From JALOOE01 sp964423545 (GTDB lineage Bacteria; Chloroflexota; Anaerolineae; CG2-30-64-16), in NCBI GenBank assembly GCA_964423545.1, contig CAYRFV010000236.1, forward strand, positions 1 to 9,143: a stretch of DNA of 9,143 nt, read 5' to 3'. The translations under genes were made by a program, and so were the position numbers. Below the pieces are notes generated by a model that was given only the letters and a program-made list of their open reading frames with translations, was not told where the DNA came from and did not search any database. The number at the start of each line of letters is the position of its first letter. The stretch's first letter is position 1. This document shows, piece after piece, positions 1 through 5,358 of this stretch.

Positions 1-257
1 TCCAGGACCTGGACGACCAGCCGGCCGGCCGGGTAGTCGAGGCCCGCGGCCGCAACGATCAATAGCTCGAACACGTGGCGCTCGTTGAAGACAGGCAGCT
101 GCACCGCCACTTTGGGCCAGACCCTTCGGGACATATCCGCCGGCGCTGGCCTTTCCGCGCGATGACGGAAGTAGAGGAGAGTCAGAATGAATGCCTGCAG
201 ACCGTATACTGCAAGCATGAGGGCCATGAGGCCGTCCACCATTCGGAGCAAGTTCAA
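1..257 (-). CDS. Glycosyltransferase family 2 (cellulose/mannan synthase-like), N-terminal part only
   Basis: Only the first 85 codons lie in the window; the gene runs off the left edge. The visible protein has a hydrophobic segment at about residues 9-27 (LMALMLAVYGLQAFILTLLY), a basic stretch, and then VAVQLPVFNERHV followed by LDYPAGRLVVQVL. This is the start of the GT-A fold of processive family 2 glycosyltransferases, with VQLPVFNE as the nucleotide-sugar binding strand. Members with an N-terminal membrane helix move sugars from a nucleotide-sugar donor to a polysaccharide or glycolipid at the membrane. I chose the TTG at 257 because a perfect GGAGG (265-269) lies 7 nt upstream. The ATG at 242 is in frame but 22 nt from that site. 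The gene has its own promoter and a leader with a large inverted repeat. The sugar and the product cannot be told from this fragment. Confidence 0.85.
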   Translation of the reverse strand, partial: MNLLRMVDGLMALMLAVYGLQAFILTLLYFRHRAERPAPADMSRRVWPKVAVQLPVFNERHVFELLIVAAAGLDYPAGRLVVQVL

Positions 258-275
258 CCGTGCGCCTCCGAAATG

Positions 276-308
276 GGAAACCCGTTTCCGCGACGAAAAC
301 GGGTTTCC
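276..308. promoter_or_regulatory. 12-bp perfect inverted repeat in the glycosyltransferase leader
   Basis: The arms GGAAACCCGTTT (276-287) and AAACGGGTTTCC (297-308) are exact reverse complements around a 9-nt loop. Each arm contains its own hyphenated palindrome of form AAAC-NN-GTTT, with centres 19 bp apart. The element lies just downstream of the expected transcription start and 6 nt before the ribosome-binding GGAGG. It could be a double operator for a dimeric repressor, or an RNA hairpin controlling the downstream gene. A terminator for the aminotransferase gene, which ends at 364, is also possible, but no T-run follows it. Confidence 0.6.
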
Positions 309-321
309 GAGCTTCGTGCCT

Positions 322-351
322 ATTATAACGCGTCCTGCACAGTGCGGCCAA
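322..351 (-). promoter_or_regulatory. Sigma-70 type promoter of the glycosyltransferase gene
   Basis: Read on the minus strand there is a perfect TATAAT (322-327). A weak -35, TTGGCC (346-351), matches the consensus at four of six positions with 18 bp spacing. Transcription would start near 315, giving a leader of about 58 nt before the TTG start. The -10 is convincing; the -35 is only fair. Confidence 0.6.
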
Positions 352-363
352 ATGGCGAGGAGT

Positions 364-1482
364 TTACGGCTTTGGCAGCAAGCGCGCCAGCGCGCCGAGC
401 AGCGCGACGACGTTCTCAGGCCGCGCGGCGTATCCCATCAGGCCGATCCGCCAGAGCTTCCCCCGGTAAGCGCCGAGGCCGCCGGCGATCTCGATGTTGT
501 AGTCGACCAGCAGCTGCCTGCGGACTGCGACATCATCGACCCCCTCCGGCACATGGACCGTGGTGAGCGTGGCCAGTCGATCACCGGCAGGCACGAACAG
601 CTTCAGGCCGAGCGCCTCCAGCCCGTCCCACAACAACCTGGCCGCGGCGGCGTGGCGCTCGAAGCGGGCAGACAACCCCTCCTCGGCGACCATGCGCAGC
701 GCCTCCAACATGGCATACTGCATGTTGGTCGGCCCGGTGTGATGGTAGACTCGATCGGTGGCCCAATACTTCTGGATCAACGTGAGATCGAGGTACCAGG
801 TCTGCACCTTGGATCTGCGCGCCAGCAGCGCCTGTTCGGCGCGCGGGCCGATCGTGATCGGCGCAAGGCCCGGGGGCACGCTCAGGCACTTCTGGGAACC
901 GGTATAGCCGATGTCGATGCCGGTCCGGTCGAACGGCAGATCGACGCCTCCCAGCGAAGCCACCGTGTCGACCAGCAGCAGCGCGCCGTAGCGGTGGGCG
1001 ACTTCAGCAATGTCATCCAGTGGCTGGCGCACCCCGGTCGAGGTCTCGCCGTGGACGATGGCAACCACCTTGGCGGGCCGCGTGCGCAGCGCGTCCTCCA
1101 CCTGTTCGGGCCGAATGGCTTGCCCCCAGGGCGCATCGACGCGGCGCACGTCGCTGGTGGCGCGGCTTGCGATCTCCACCATGCGCTCGGCGAAATAGCC
1201 CGCGACGCAGATCAGCGCCGCATCGCCTGCTTCGAGGCAATTGAGCAGGGCAGCCTCCATGCCCGCGCTGCCGGTGCCGGGCAGCGTGAAGGTCAGCCGA
1301 TTCTCCGTCTGGAAAAGACGTCGCAGAAGACTCTGCGTCTCGTCCATGATGGCGAAAAACTGGGGGTCCATGTGGCCGACCGGAGGCGTCGCCATCGCCC
1401 GCAGCACGCGCGGATGAACCATGCTGGGGCCGGGCCCCAGCAGCAGACGAGGGGAGCTGATAATGTCAGCAGCGTGCGCCAT
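364..1482 (-). CDS. Class V aminotransferase, alanine/serine-glyoxylate type
   Basis: The 372-residue protein has the normal length and order of the AGXT-like branch of class V PLP aminotransferases. The N-terminal LLLGPGPS (13-20) and the VGHMDPQF stretch bind cofactor and substrate. LPGTGSAGMEA (68-77) is the phosphate-binding region, and HGETSTG (144-150) and VDTVAS (171-176, Asp172) contact the PLP ring. TGSQKCL carries the Schiff-base lysine, Lys198. WRIGLMG near the C-terminus (Arg345) fits the substrate-carboxylate arginine. Enzymes of this group pass an amino group from alanine or serine to glyoxylate, acting in the cytoplasm in glyoxylate, serine or purine breakdown. The sequence does not settle which donor is used. 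The ATG is preceded by AAGGAG with an 11-nt gap and by a strong promoter. Its neighbours give no pathway hint. Confidence 0.92.
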   Translation of the reverse strand: MAHAADIISSPRLLLGPGPSMVHPRVLRAMATPPVGHMDPQFFAIMDETQSLLRRLFQTENRLTFTLPGTGSAGMEAALLNCLEAGDAALICVAGYFAERMVEIASRATSDVRRVDAPWGQAIRPEQVEDALRTRPAKVVAIVHGETSTGVRQPLDDIAEVAHRYGALLLVDTVASLGGVDLPFDRTGIDIGYTGSQKCLSVPPGLAPITIGPRAEQALLARRSKVQTWYLDLTLIQKYWATDRVYHHTGPTNMQYAMLEALRMVAEEGLSARFERHAAAARLLWDGLEALGLKLFVPAGDRLATLTTVHVPEGVDDVAVRRQLLVDYNIEIAGGLGAYRGKLWRIGLMGYAARPENVVALLGALARLLPKP

Positions 1483-1517
1483 GTGCGTAATCGCTCCTTC
1501 GCAGAGAGTTTTGCCCG

Positions 1518-1535
1518 TACAATGAGGGCATTGTA
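1518..1535. promoter_or_regulatory. Palindromic operator candidate over the aminotransferase -10 and start site
   Basis: TACAATG (1518-1524) and CATTGTA (1529-1535) are perfect inverted repeats around a 4-bp spacer. The right arm includes the -10 hexamer of the minus-strand promoter and the left arm covers the likely transcription start. A bound regulator here would block initiation. The palindrome could also arise by chance from an AT-rich -10 copy. No regulator gene is adjacent. Confidence 0.45.
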
Positions 1536-1558
1536 GCCGGGCATCGCGCGCTTGTCAA
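1530..1558 (-). promoter_or_regulatory. Strong sigma-70 promoter of the aminotransferase gene
   Basis: On the minus strand a perfect TTGACA (1553-1558) is followed after exactly 17 bp by TACAAT (1530-1535). Initiation is expected near 1523, giving a leader of about 40 nt. The -10 box forms one arm of a palindrome, which suggests repression. Confidence 0.85.
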
Positions 1559-1568
1559 AGCACTCGGT

Positions 1569-1597
1569 TTGCGCGTACCGCGGACCCCAGGTATACT
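1569..1597 (+). promoter_or_regulatory. Probable promoter of the esterase gene
   Basis: TATACT (1592-1597) lies 17 bp after a weak TTGCGC (1569-1574). The start would fall near 1604, about 33 nt before the ATG. A short dyad, CTGCC (1596-1600) and GGCAG (1607-1611), brackets the expected start. Together with the aminotransferase promoter this makes the 1483-1636 gap a divergent promoter region. Confidence 0.45.
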
Positions 1598-1636
1598 GCC
1601 GCCTGAGGCAGGGCAGATCCATTATCCGGAGACCTG

Positions 1637-2701
1637 ATGACTCATCCCCTCCTGTCGCGTGCCTGGTCGAGCGGCGCGCCGATCATCGAGGGCACGCATG
1701 CGATCTTCCTCTGGCAGGGCGCCTGGCCGCCGGTGTTGGCGGGCGATTTCAACCGTTGGGATGCGCGCCGGGCGCCGGCGTGGCAGCAGCTCGCACCAGA
1801 GCTGTGGGCATGCGACCTGGAGTTCCCCTCGGACGCCTATATCGAATATGCCTTCTTCGCGGACATGGAGAGCGGCACGCGGCTGCCCGACCCGCTCAAC
1901 CCGCGCGGTCCGGCGGACGGGCGGCACTCGGCCAACGACTTCTTCCATATGCCGAACAGCCGACTGGCGCCCGTGACGCCGGCCAAGCCCGCCGCATTGG
2001 AAGGCACGCTGATGCATCACGAGCTGCAATCGAGCTGGCTGCTCGCGAACGGGCGCCGCTCGGTCTGGCTCTACCGGCCGCCGGTCGCGGGGCCGGCGCC
2101 GCTCGTGGTGGTCTTCGACGGGGGCGACTATCTCGAACGGGCCCGCCTGCCCGGCATCGTGGACAACTTGATCGTCCAGGATCGCATCAGGCCGGTTGCG
2201 CTGGCGTTGGTCGACCACGGCGGCGCGGCGCGCGGGATCGAGTATGGATGCAGCGAGGCGACGGTGCGCCTGGTGACCGACCTGGTGCTGCCGCTGGCCC
2301 AGGCCGAGATGAGCCTGATCGATCCGGCTCGCGCACCGGGCGCGTTCGGCGTGTTGGGCGCGTCCGCCGGCGGAAGCATGGCGCTCTTCACCGCGCTCAG
2401 CCGTCCCGACCTGTTCGGCCAGGCGCTCAGCCAGTCGGGCGCCTTCCACAACGGCAGTCACGAATCGGTGCTTTTCCGGCTGATCCGCTGCTGTCCGCCG
2501 CAGCCGGTGAGGGTATGGATGGACTGCGGCTGCTACGAGCGGCTGGCTGAAGTCAACCGGCGGATGTACGATCTGCTGTGCGAGCGCGGCTACGAGGCGA
2601 CCTATCGCGAGTACAGCGGCGGCCACAACTACCCGGCCTGGCGCAACGATGTCTGGCGCGGACTGGAAACATTGTACGGTCCACCCTCTGCGCACAGGTG
2701 A
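1637..2701 (+). CDS. Alpha/beta-hydrolase esterase with N-terminal early-set domain (enterochelin esterase-like)
   Basis: This 354-residue protein has two parts. Residues about 18-110 form an early-set, CBM48-like beta-sandwich, with LAGDFNRWDA (34-43) and PDPLNPR (84-90). Residues about 120-350 form a PF00756-type esterase domain. VVVFDGG (157-163) is the oxyanion strand. LGASAGGSMAL holds the nucleophile Ser243 and SGGHNYPAW holds His330. The acid is probably in DCGCYE (Asp296 or Glu301), which is unusual because a Cys pair surrounds it. This two-domain layout is that of the Fes family, which hydrolyses cyclic or linear siderophore esters. Many homologues act on other esters. There are no siderophore genes here and no signal peptide, so the substrate is unknown and the enzyme is probably cytoplasmic. 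GGAG ends 5 nt before the ATG. It is transcribed away from the aminotransferase. Confidence 0.85.
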   Translation: MTHPLLSRAWSSGAPIIEGTHAIFLWQGAWPPVLAGDFNRWDARRAPAWQQLAPELWACDLEFPSDAYIEYAFFADMESGTRLPDPLNPRGPADGRHSANDFFHMPNSRLAPVTPAKPAALEGTLMHHELQSSWLLANGRRSVWLYRPPVAGPAPLVVVFDGGDYLERARLPGIVDNLIVQDRIRPVALALVDHGGAARGIEYGCSEATVRLVTDLVLPLAQAEMSLIDPARAPGAFGVLGASAGGSMALFTALSRPDLFGQALSQSGAFHNGSHESVLFRLIRCCPPQPVRVWMDCGCYERLAEVNRRMYDLLCERGYEATYREYSGGHNYPAWRNDVWRGLETLYGPPSAHR

Positions 2702-2771
2702 CTTTCGGCGCTTCATCGCACAAACGCATCCTTTCAGCATAGGAATCGCGCGGCACGCTGCTCCAGGAATA

Positions 2772-2780
2772 TGCTATAAT
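2772..2780 (+). promoter_or_regulatory. Extended -10 promoter of the UbiA-family gene
   Basis: TGCTATAAT is a perfect extended -10 element. No good -35 is seen at the right distance, which is usual for extended -10 promoters. The start would be near 2787, giving a leader of about 75 nt. Confidence 0.65.
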
Positions 2781-2789
2781 GTATCATGG

Positions 2790-2851
2790 CTTCGGCTCAC
2801 CGGTTCGCGTGAGCAGCACCGCGCAGTCAACCTGACCACCACGGACCGAAG
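2790..2851 (+). promoter_or_regulatory. Possible leader fold next to the UbiA ribosome-binding site
   Basis: In the expected transcript CTTCGG (2790-2795) can pair with CCGAAG (2846-2851), which includes the start of the AAGGAGG ribosome site. Inside it, GCTCAC (2795-2800) and GTGAGC (2809-2814) form a second 6-bp hairpin. The two stems share one base, so they would compete slightly. This could limit translation. It matches no riboswitch class that I recognise. Confidence 0.25.
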
Positions 2852-2861
2852 GAGGCTCAAC

Positions 2862-3857
2862 TTGAAAGCATCCATCTCTGGCCTGCTGCGACTGGCGCGC
2901 TGGCGGGAATACGTGTGGTTTGTTGTCGTCAGCACCGCGCTGGGGGCGATTGCCGCCTACGGCCAGCTCGGCTGGCAGCTCCTGGTCGTGCTGCTGGCAA
3001 ACGAGCTGGCGGTGGCCTTCGCGTTCATGATCAACGACGTCGAAGATGCGGCCGATGACGCGCTCGATCCAGCCAAGGCAAAGCGCAATCCAGTTTCAGC
3101 GGGAGTCCTATCGCACCGCACCGCGTATGCTGCGTCATTCATCGTGGCGGGATTATCGGCCGCCCTGTATGCCTTGTTGGGCCCCTGGCCTTTCTTCATC
3201 GGCGCAGTGTGCCTGGTGATCGCCTTCCTCTATTCCTGGCGTCCGGTGCGCCTCAAGTCGATCCCGTTCGTCGATCTGGTCTCGCACTGCTTGATGCTTG
3301 CCGGTCTGCAATTCGCGGCCGCCTACTTCACCTTCAGCAGCACCCTGGGGCCGCGCTTCTTCTGGCCCTTCCTGATGGCGCTCGCGGTCAGCGTCTACGG
3401 CGAGCTGTTCAACGAGCTGCGCGATCTCGAGGGCGACCTGCGCGCCGGGGTGACGCACACGGCGAGCGTGCTGGGGGCGGGCGCGGCGCGGCGCCTGGCG
3501 CTGGCCTGTTTCTCCGCCGGCCTGTTCGCGGCGCTCATCTCGATCTTTATCGTGCAGTTGGTGCCGTTCTGGGTGTTGGGGCTGTTGGCGATCAGCGCGC
3601 TGCTCCTGGCGCTGCGGCCGCTGCTGCGCGCGCGCCAGAGCGGCTCATTCGTGGCCGCGCAGGCGCCCTTCCATAAGCCCGTGGAGATCGCCGCCGCCTT
3701 TGCGCTGACGGTGCGTGTGGTCGGCCCGTGGGCGACCACGACGGCCAACACCGTGGCGCACTCATCGTACGGCAGCCTGATCCTGGCCCAGCCCTGGATG
3801 CAGCCGCTGGTCCGTCTGTGGCAGTTCCAGCCCGAGCAGCTGCTTCGGCTCTTCTGA
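2862..3857 (+). CDS. UbiA-family membrane prenyltransferase
   Basis: The 331-residue protein is very hydrophobic, with roughly eight or nine membrane helices. It carries both Asp-rich signatures of the UbiA superfamily: NDVEDAADDALD (58-69) and NELRDLEGD (184-192). KRNPVSAG (74-81) is the conserved loop after the first one. The Asp residues bind magnesium and the diphosphate of the prenyl donor. The family attaches prenyl chains to quinone precursors, chlorins, haem or glycerol phosphate in the membrane. No quinone or pigment genes are linked here, so the acceptor is open. I chose the TTG at 2862 because GGAGG (2851-2855) sits 6 nt upstream and it lies below a strong -10. The frame stays open further upstream, but that part lacks family features and overlaps the esterase gene and the promoter. 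Confidence 0.87.
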   Translation: MKASISGLLRLARWREYVWFVVVSTALGAIAAYGQLGWQLLVVLLANELAVAFAFMINDVEDAADDALDPAKAKRNPVSAGVLSHRTAYAASFIVAGLSAALYALLGPWPFFIGAVCLVIAFLYSWRPVRLKSIPFVDLVSHCLMLAGLQFAAAYFTFSSTLGPRFFWPFLMALAVSVYGELFNELRDLEGDLRAGVTHTASVLGAGAARRLALACFSAGLFAALISIFIVQLVPFWVLGLLAISALLLALRPLLRARQSGSFVAAQAPFHKPVEIAAAFALTVRVVGPWATTTANTVAHSSYGSLILAQPWMQPLVRLWQFQPEQLLRLF

Positions 3858-3880
3858 CGCGCGCAGCACCCCCGCGCGCG
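3858..3880. terminator. GC-rich hairpin between UbiA and the tRNA, possible two-way terminator
   Basis: CGCGCGC (3858-3864) and GCGCGCG (3874-3880) pair perfectly around a 9-nt loop. The hairpin starts immediately after the UbiA stop codon and ends 3 nt beyond the tRNA 3' end on the other strand. Its place between convergent genes suits a shared terminator or a tRNA 3' processing barrier. There is no T-tract on either side, so the call is tentative. Confidence 0.4.
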
Positions 3881-3883
3881 CAG

Positions 3884-3955
3884 TACCCCTGGCAGGATTC
3901 GAACCTGCGGCCTTGTGCTTAGAAGGCACTCGCTCTGCCGCTGAGCTACAGGGGC
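3884..3955 (-). tRNA. tRNA-Arg (anticodon UCU)
   Basis: The 72-nt minus-strand sequence folds into a full cloverleaf. The acceptor stem GCCCCTG pairs with CAGGGGT (last pair G-U), and the D stem is GCTC/GAGC. The anticodon loop CTTCTAA carries TCT (3921-3923). The T arm GCAGG-TTCGAAT-CCTGC is perfect. The anticodon stem has one A-A mismatch at its outer pair. The discriminator is A and CCA is not encoded, so it must be added after transcription. UCU reads AGA and AGG arginine codons, which are rare in GC-rich genomes. A near-consensus promoter lies just upstream. Confidence 0.96.
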
Positions 3956-3984
3956 GTCGGGGTGAAGGTTGCTGGACTGCAGCC

Positions 3985-4013
3985 ATTCTAGTCCAGCCAT
4001 TGCGCCTTGTCAA
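3985..4013 (-). promoter_or_regulatory. Strong promoter of tRNA-Arg, overlapping the upstream gene's stop codon
   Basis: On the minus strand TTGACA (4008-4013) is followed after exactly 17 bp by TAGAAT (3985-3990). The TGA stop of the upstream gene (4010-4012) lies inside the -35 hexamer. An 8-bp inverted repeat, GCTGGACT (3971-3978) and AGTCCAGC (3990-3997), brackets the -10 box and the likely start. It could be an operator or chance symmetry. Confidence 0.85.
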
Positions 4014-4432
4014 ACCAATGCCTGCGGCGACTCCGCGGCGGCGATGGCGGCGAGGAAACCTGCCAGATCGGAGTAGACGCGCGCGGACAGCGCGATCACC
4101 ACCCAATTGGTGGCGAGCGGCGAGACGGTCACGACCGGCACGCCGCGCTGGTAGGCAGCGTACATCTCCAGCGCCGTGCCCATGCTCGCCGCGGGCACGT
4201 AGGCCACGAGCAAGTCGCTGGACGCGGCCAGATCGACCATCGCGAACAGGGTCGCCCTGGCCGATGCGTCATCGTAATCGACGCTGTTCGGGTGCAGGCT
4301 GAACGGATCGACGACCTCGACCTCGGGCCAGCGCGCTCGGAACGCCTGGGAGATCTGCTGCCGGTACCCCTGATCGACGATCCCCTTGCCGCGGATCGAT
4401 GCCTGCATCACCCCACCGATGAAAACGCGCAT
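4010..4432 (-). CDS. Nucleoside 2-deoxyribosyltransferase-like protein
   Basis: The 140-residue protein starts MRVFIGGVM, a Rossmann-like first strand. The heart of the fold is MVDLAASSDLLVAYVP (65-80) followed by SMGTALEMYAAYQRGVPVV (83-101). The pattern aDxxvAyvp...S.GT..E.y.A...g.Pvv is that of nucleoside 2-deoxyribosyltransferases (PF05014) and their relatives. Glu89 in the GTALE motif matches the catalytic glutamate. True members swap bases between deoxynucleosides; relatives cleave the glycosidic bond of nucleotides, and many are uncharacterised. The start at 4432 is supported by AGGAG 7 nt upstream (4440-4444), inside the end of the HD-domain gene. Only 4 nt separate the two genes, so they are surely co-transcribed and may act on the same nucleotide. 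The exact reaction is unknown. Confidence 0.75.
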   Translation of the reverse strand: MRVFIGGVMQASIRGKGIVDQGYRQQISQAFRARWPEVEVVDPFSLHPNSVDYDDASARATLFAMVDLAASSDLLVAYVPAASMGTALEMYAAYQRGVPVVTVSPLATNWVVIALSARVYSDLAGFLAAIAAAESPQALV

Positions 4433-4436
4433 CTGC

Positions 4437-5132
4437 TTACTCCTGGGCGCCCCGGCGCGGCCGCTCAGCTGGCTGCGCCTGCGCCGCCGCAACGCCCTGC
4501 GCCGCGACGTCCGGCATCCCGAACGTATGGGCCACGACACCCGGAAGCAGCGCATACACCGGGCAGCCGATTGCGGCCTCGAAGCTGGCCTTGATGCGGA
4601 ACGTCTCGCGCCACTTGGCGAGGATATGCTCGTTGACGCGTCCGTAGCGGAGCGCCACGTCGATCATGCGTTTCTCCATCAGGACGTAGCCATCGGCCAT
4701 CGCCAGCGAATCGCACAACAGGATGAGCCGGTCGTAATCGTCGAAGTCGACCTGCGCCAGGAAGGCTTCGACGAATCGCAGCTCCTCGACCGTGCAGTCC
4801 CAATCGCCGAAGATCGCCTCGAGCCGCCTGACCGCAAACGAATGGGTCAGGCAGATGCGAGCGGCATCGTCGAAGCCTTGGGCGGCCAGGAAGTTGTAGC
4901 CGTCCAACACATGCCGCATGCCGGTCACCCCCGCGCGGCGGCCGATGTCGTGAAGCAGGCCCAACACCTCGGCCCGGCCGGGATCGAGCAGCGGATGGCG
5001 CTCGGCGATGAGACGCGCGGCGGCGGCCACGTGGCGCGAGTGCGCCACCCACGGGCCCGGGTTGCGCGCCTGCGCCTCCAAGAGGAACTGCTCAGCCTGG
5101 GAAAGGGTGGGGCTCCTGCCGTGCGAGATCAT
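4437..5132 (-). CDS. HD-domain phosphohydrolase-like protein
   Basis: The 231-residue protein has an HD superfamily core: His31 and His34 in VAHSRH, the doublet LLHDIG (His61-Asp62), His74, THSF (His97) and a distal LLCDSL (Asp141). These residues normally bind one or two metal ions, and the family hydrolyses phosphomonoesters or phosphodiesters, often of nucleotides. The C-terminal 20 residues (AAAQAQPAERPRRGAQE) are low complexity and probably disordered. I chose the ATG at 5132: the protein then begins shortly before the domain, and a promoter -10 box lies just 8 nt upstream. An in-frame TTG at 5183 has no ribosome site and lies in the promoter. The gene is first in a two-gene operon with the deoxyribosyltransferase-like gene, which suggests nucleotide salvage or cleaning. 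The substrate is unknown. Confidence 0.8.
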   Translation of the reverse strand: MISHGRSPTLSQAEQFLLEAQARNPGPWVAHSRHVAAAARLIAERHPLLDPGRAEVLGLLHDIGRRAGVTGMRHVLDGYNFLAAQGFDDAARICLTHSFAVRRLEAIFGDWDCTVEELRFVEAFLAQVDFDDYDRLILLCDSLAMADGYVLMEKRMIDVALRYGRVNEHILAKWRETFRIKASFEAAIGCPVYALLPGVVAHTFGMPDVAAQGVAAAQAQPAERPRRGAQE

Positions 5133-5358
5133 GGCGCGGCATTCTACACCAACTCGCGTCACGCTCAAACACGCAGACCCCAACGGTGAGCGGTTGGTGG
5201 ATCGGTTCGGCCGCGCAGAATCGCCGGGCGCGGTGGCAGGCAGACGCCACTCACGGGGAGCTTGTCAGCCTGGTCGGAAGGCCTGTGAGGACAGAGCGCA
5301 GCCGCGCCGATGCACCCGGGAGCCGGCCAGGCCGCACAGGCAGCCTGCGGCAAGCATC
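5133..5358. other. Intergenic gap between the cohesin cluster and the HD operon
   Basis: No convincing gene is present. Besides the HD promoter it holds a weak hairpin close after the anchored cohesin gene: GCCGCA (5331-5336) and TGCGGC (5346-5351). Its loop holds the overlapping dyad CAGGC-A-GCCTG. It may end the cohesin transcript, but no T-run follows. Confidence 0.35.
5141..5168 (-). promoter_or_regulatory. Promoter of the HD-domain operon, probably giving a leaderless mRNA
   Basis: On the minus strand TTGAGC (5163-5168) is followed after 16 bp by TAGAAT (5141-5146). Only 8 bp separate the -10 box from the ATG at 5132, so the transcript should begin at or within a base or two of the start codon. 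No ribosome-binding site is present, which fits leaderless translation. Confidence 0.6.

Noticed and set aside
187..1536. Long plus-strand open frame opposite the aminotransferase
   Set aside because: It is rich in Arg, Gln and His with no recognisable domain, and it is antisense to a full-length enzyme with all catalytic residues. Long antisense frames are expected in GC-rich DNA.
1622..2740. Long minus-strand open frame opposite the esterase
   Set aside because: It has no domain and biased composition, and the plus strand encodes a complete esterase with a Ser-His active site and a good ribosome site.
2649..2861. N-terminal extension of the UbiA-family protein
   Set aside because: It overlaps the end of the esterase gene and the extended -10 promoter and has no family similarity. 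The TTG at 2862 has a strong ribosome site.
3884..3955. tRNA 3' end as an integration site for a mobile element
   Set aside because: No integrase gene and no repeated copy of the tRNA 3' end are seen in the window.
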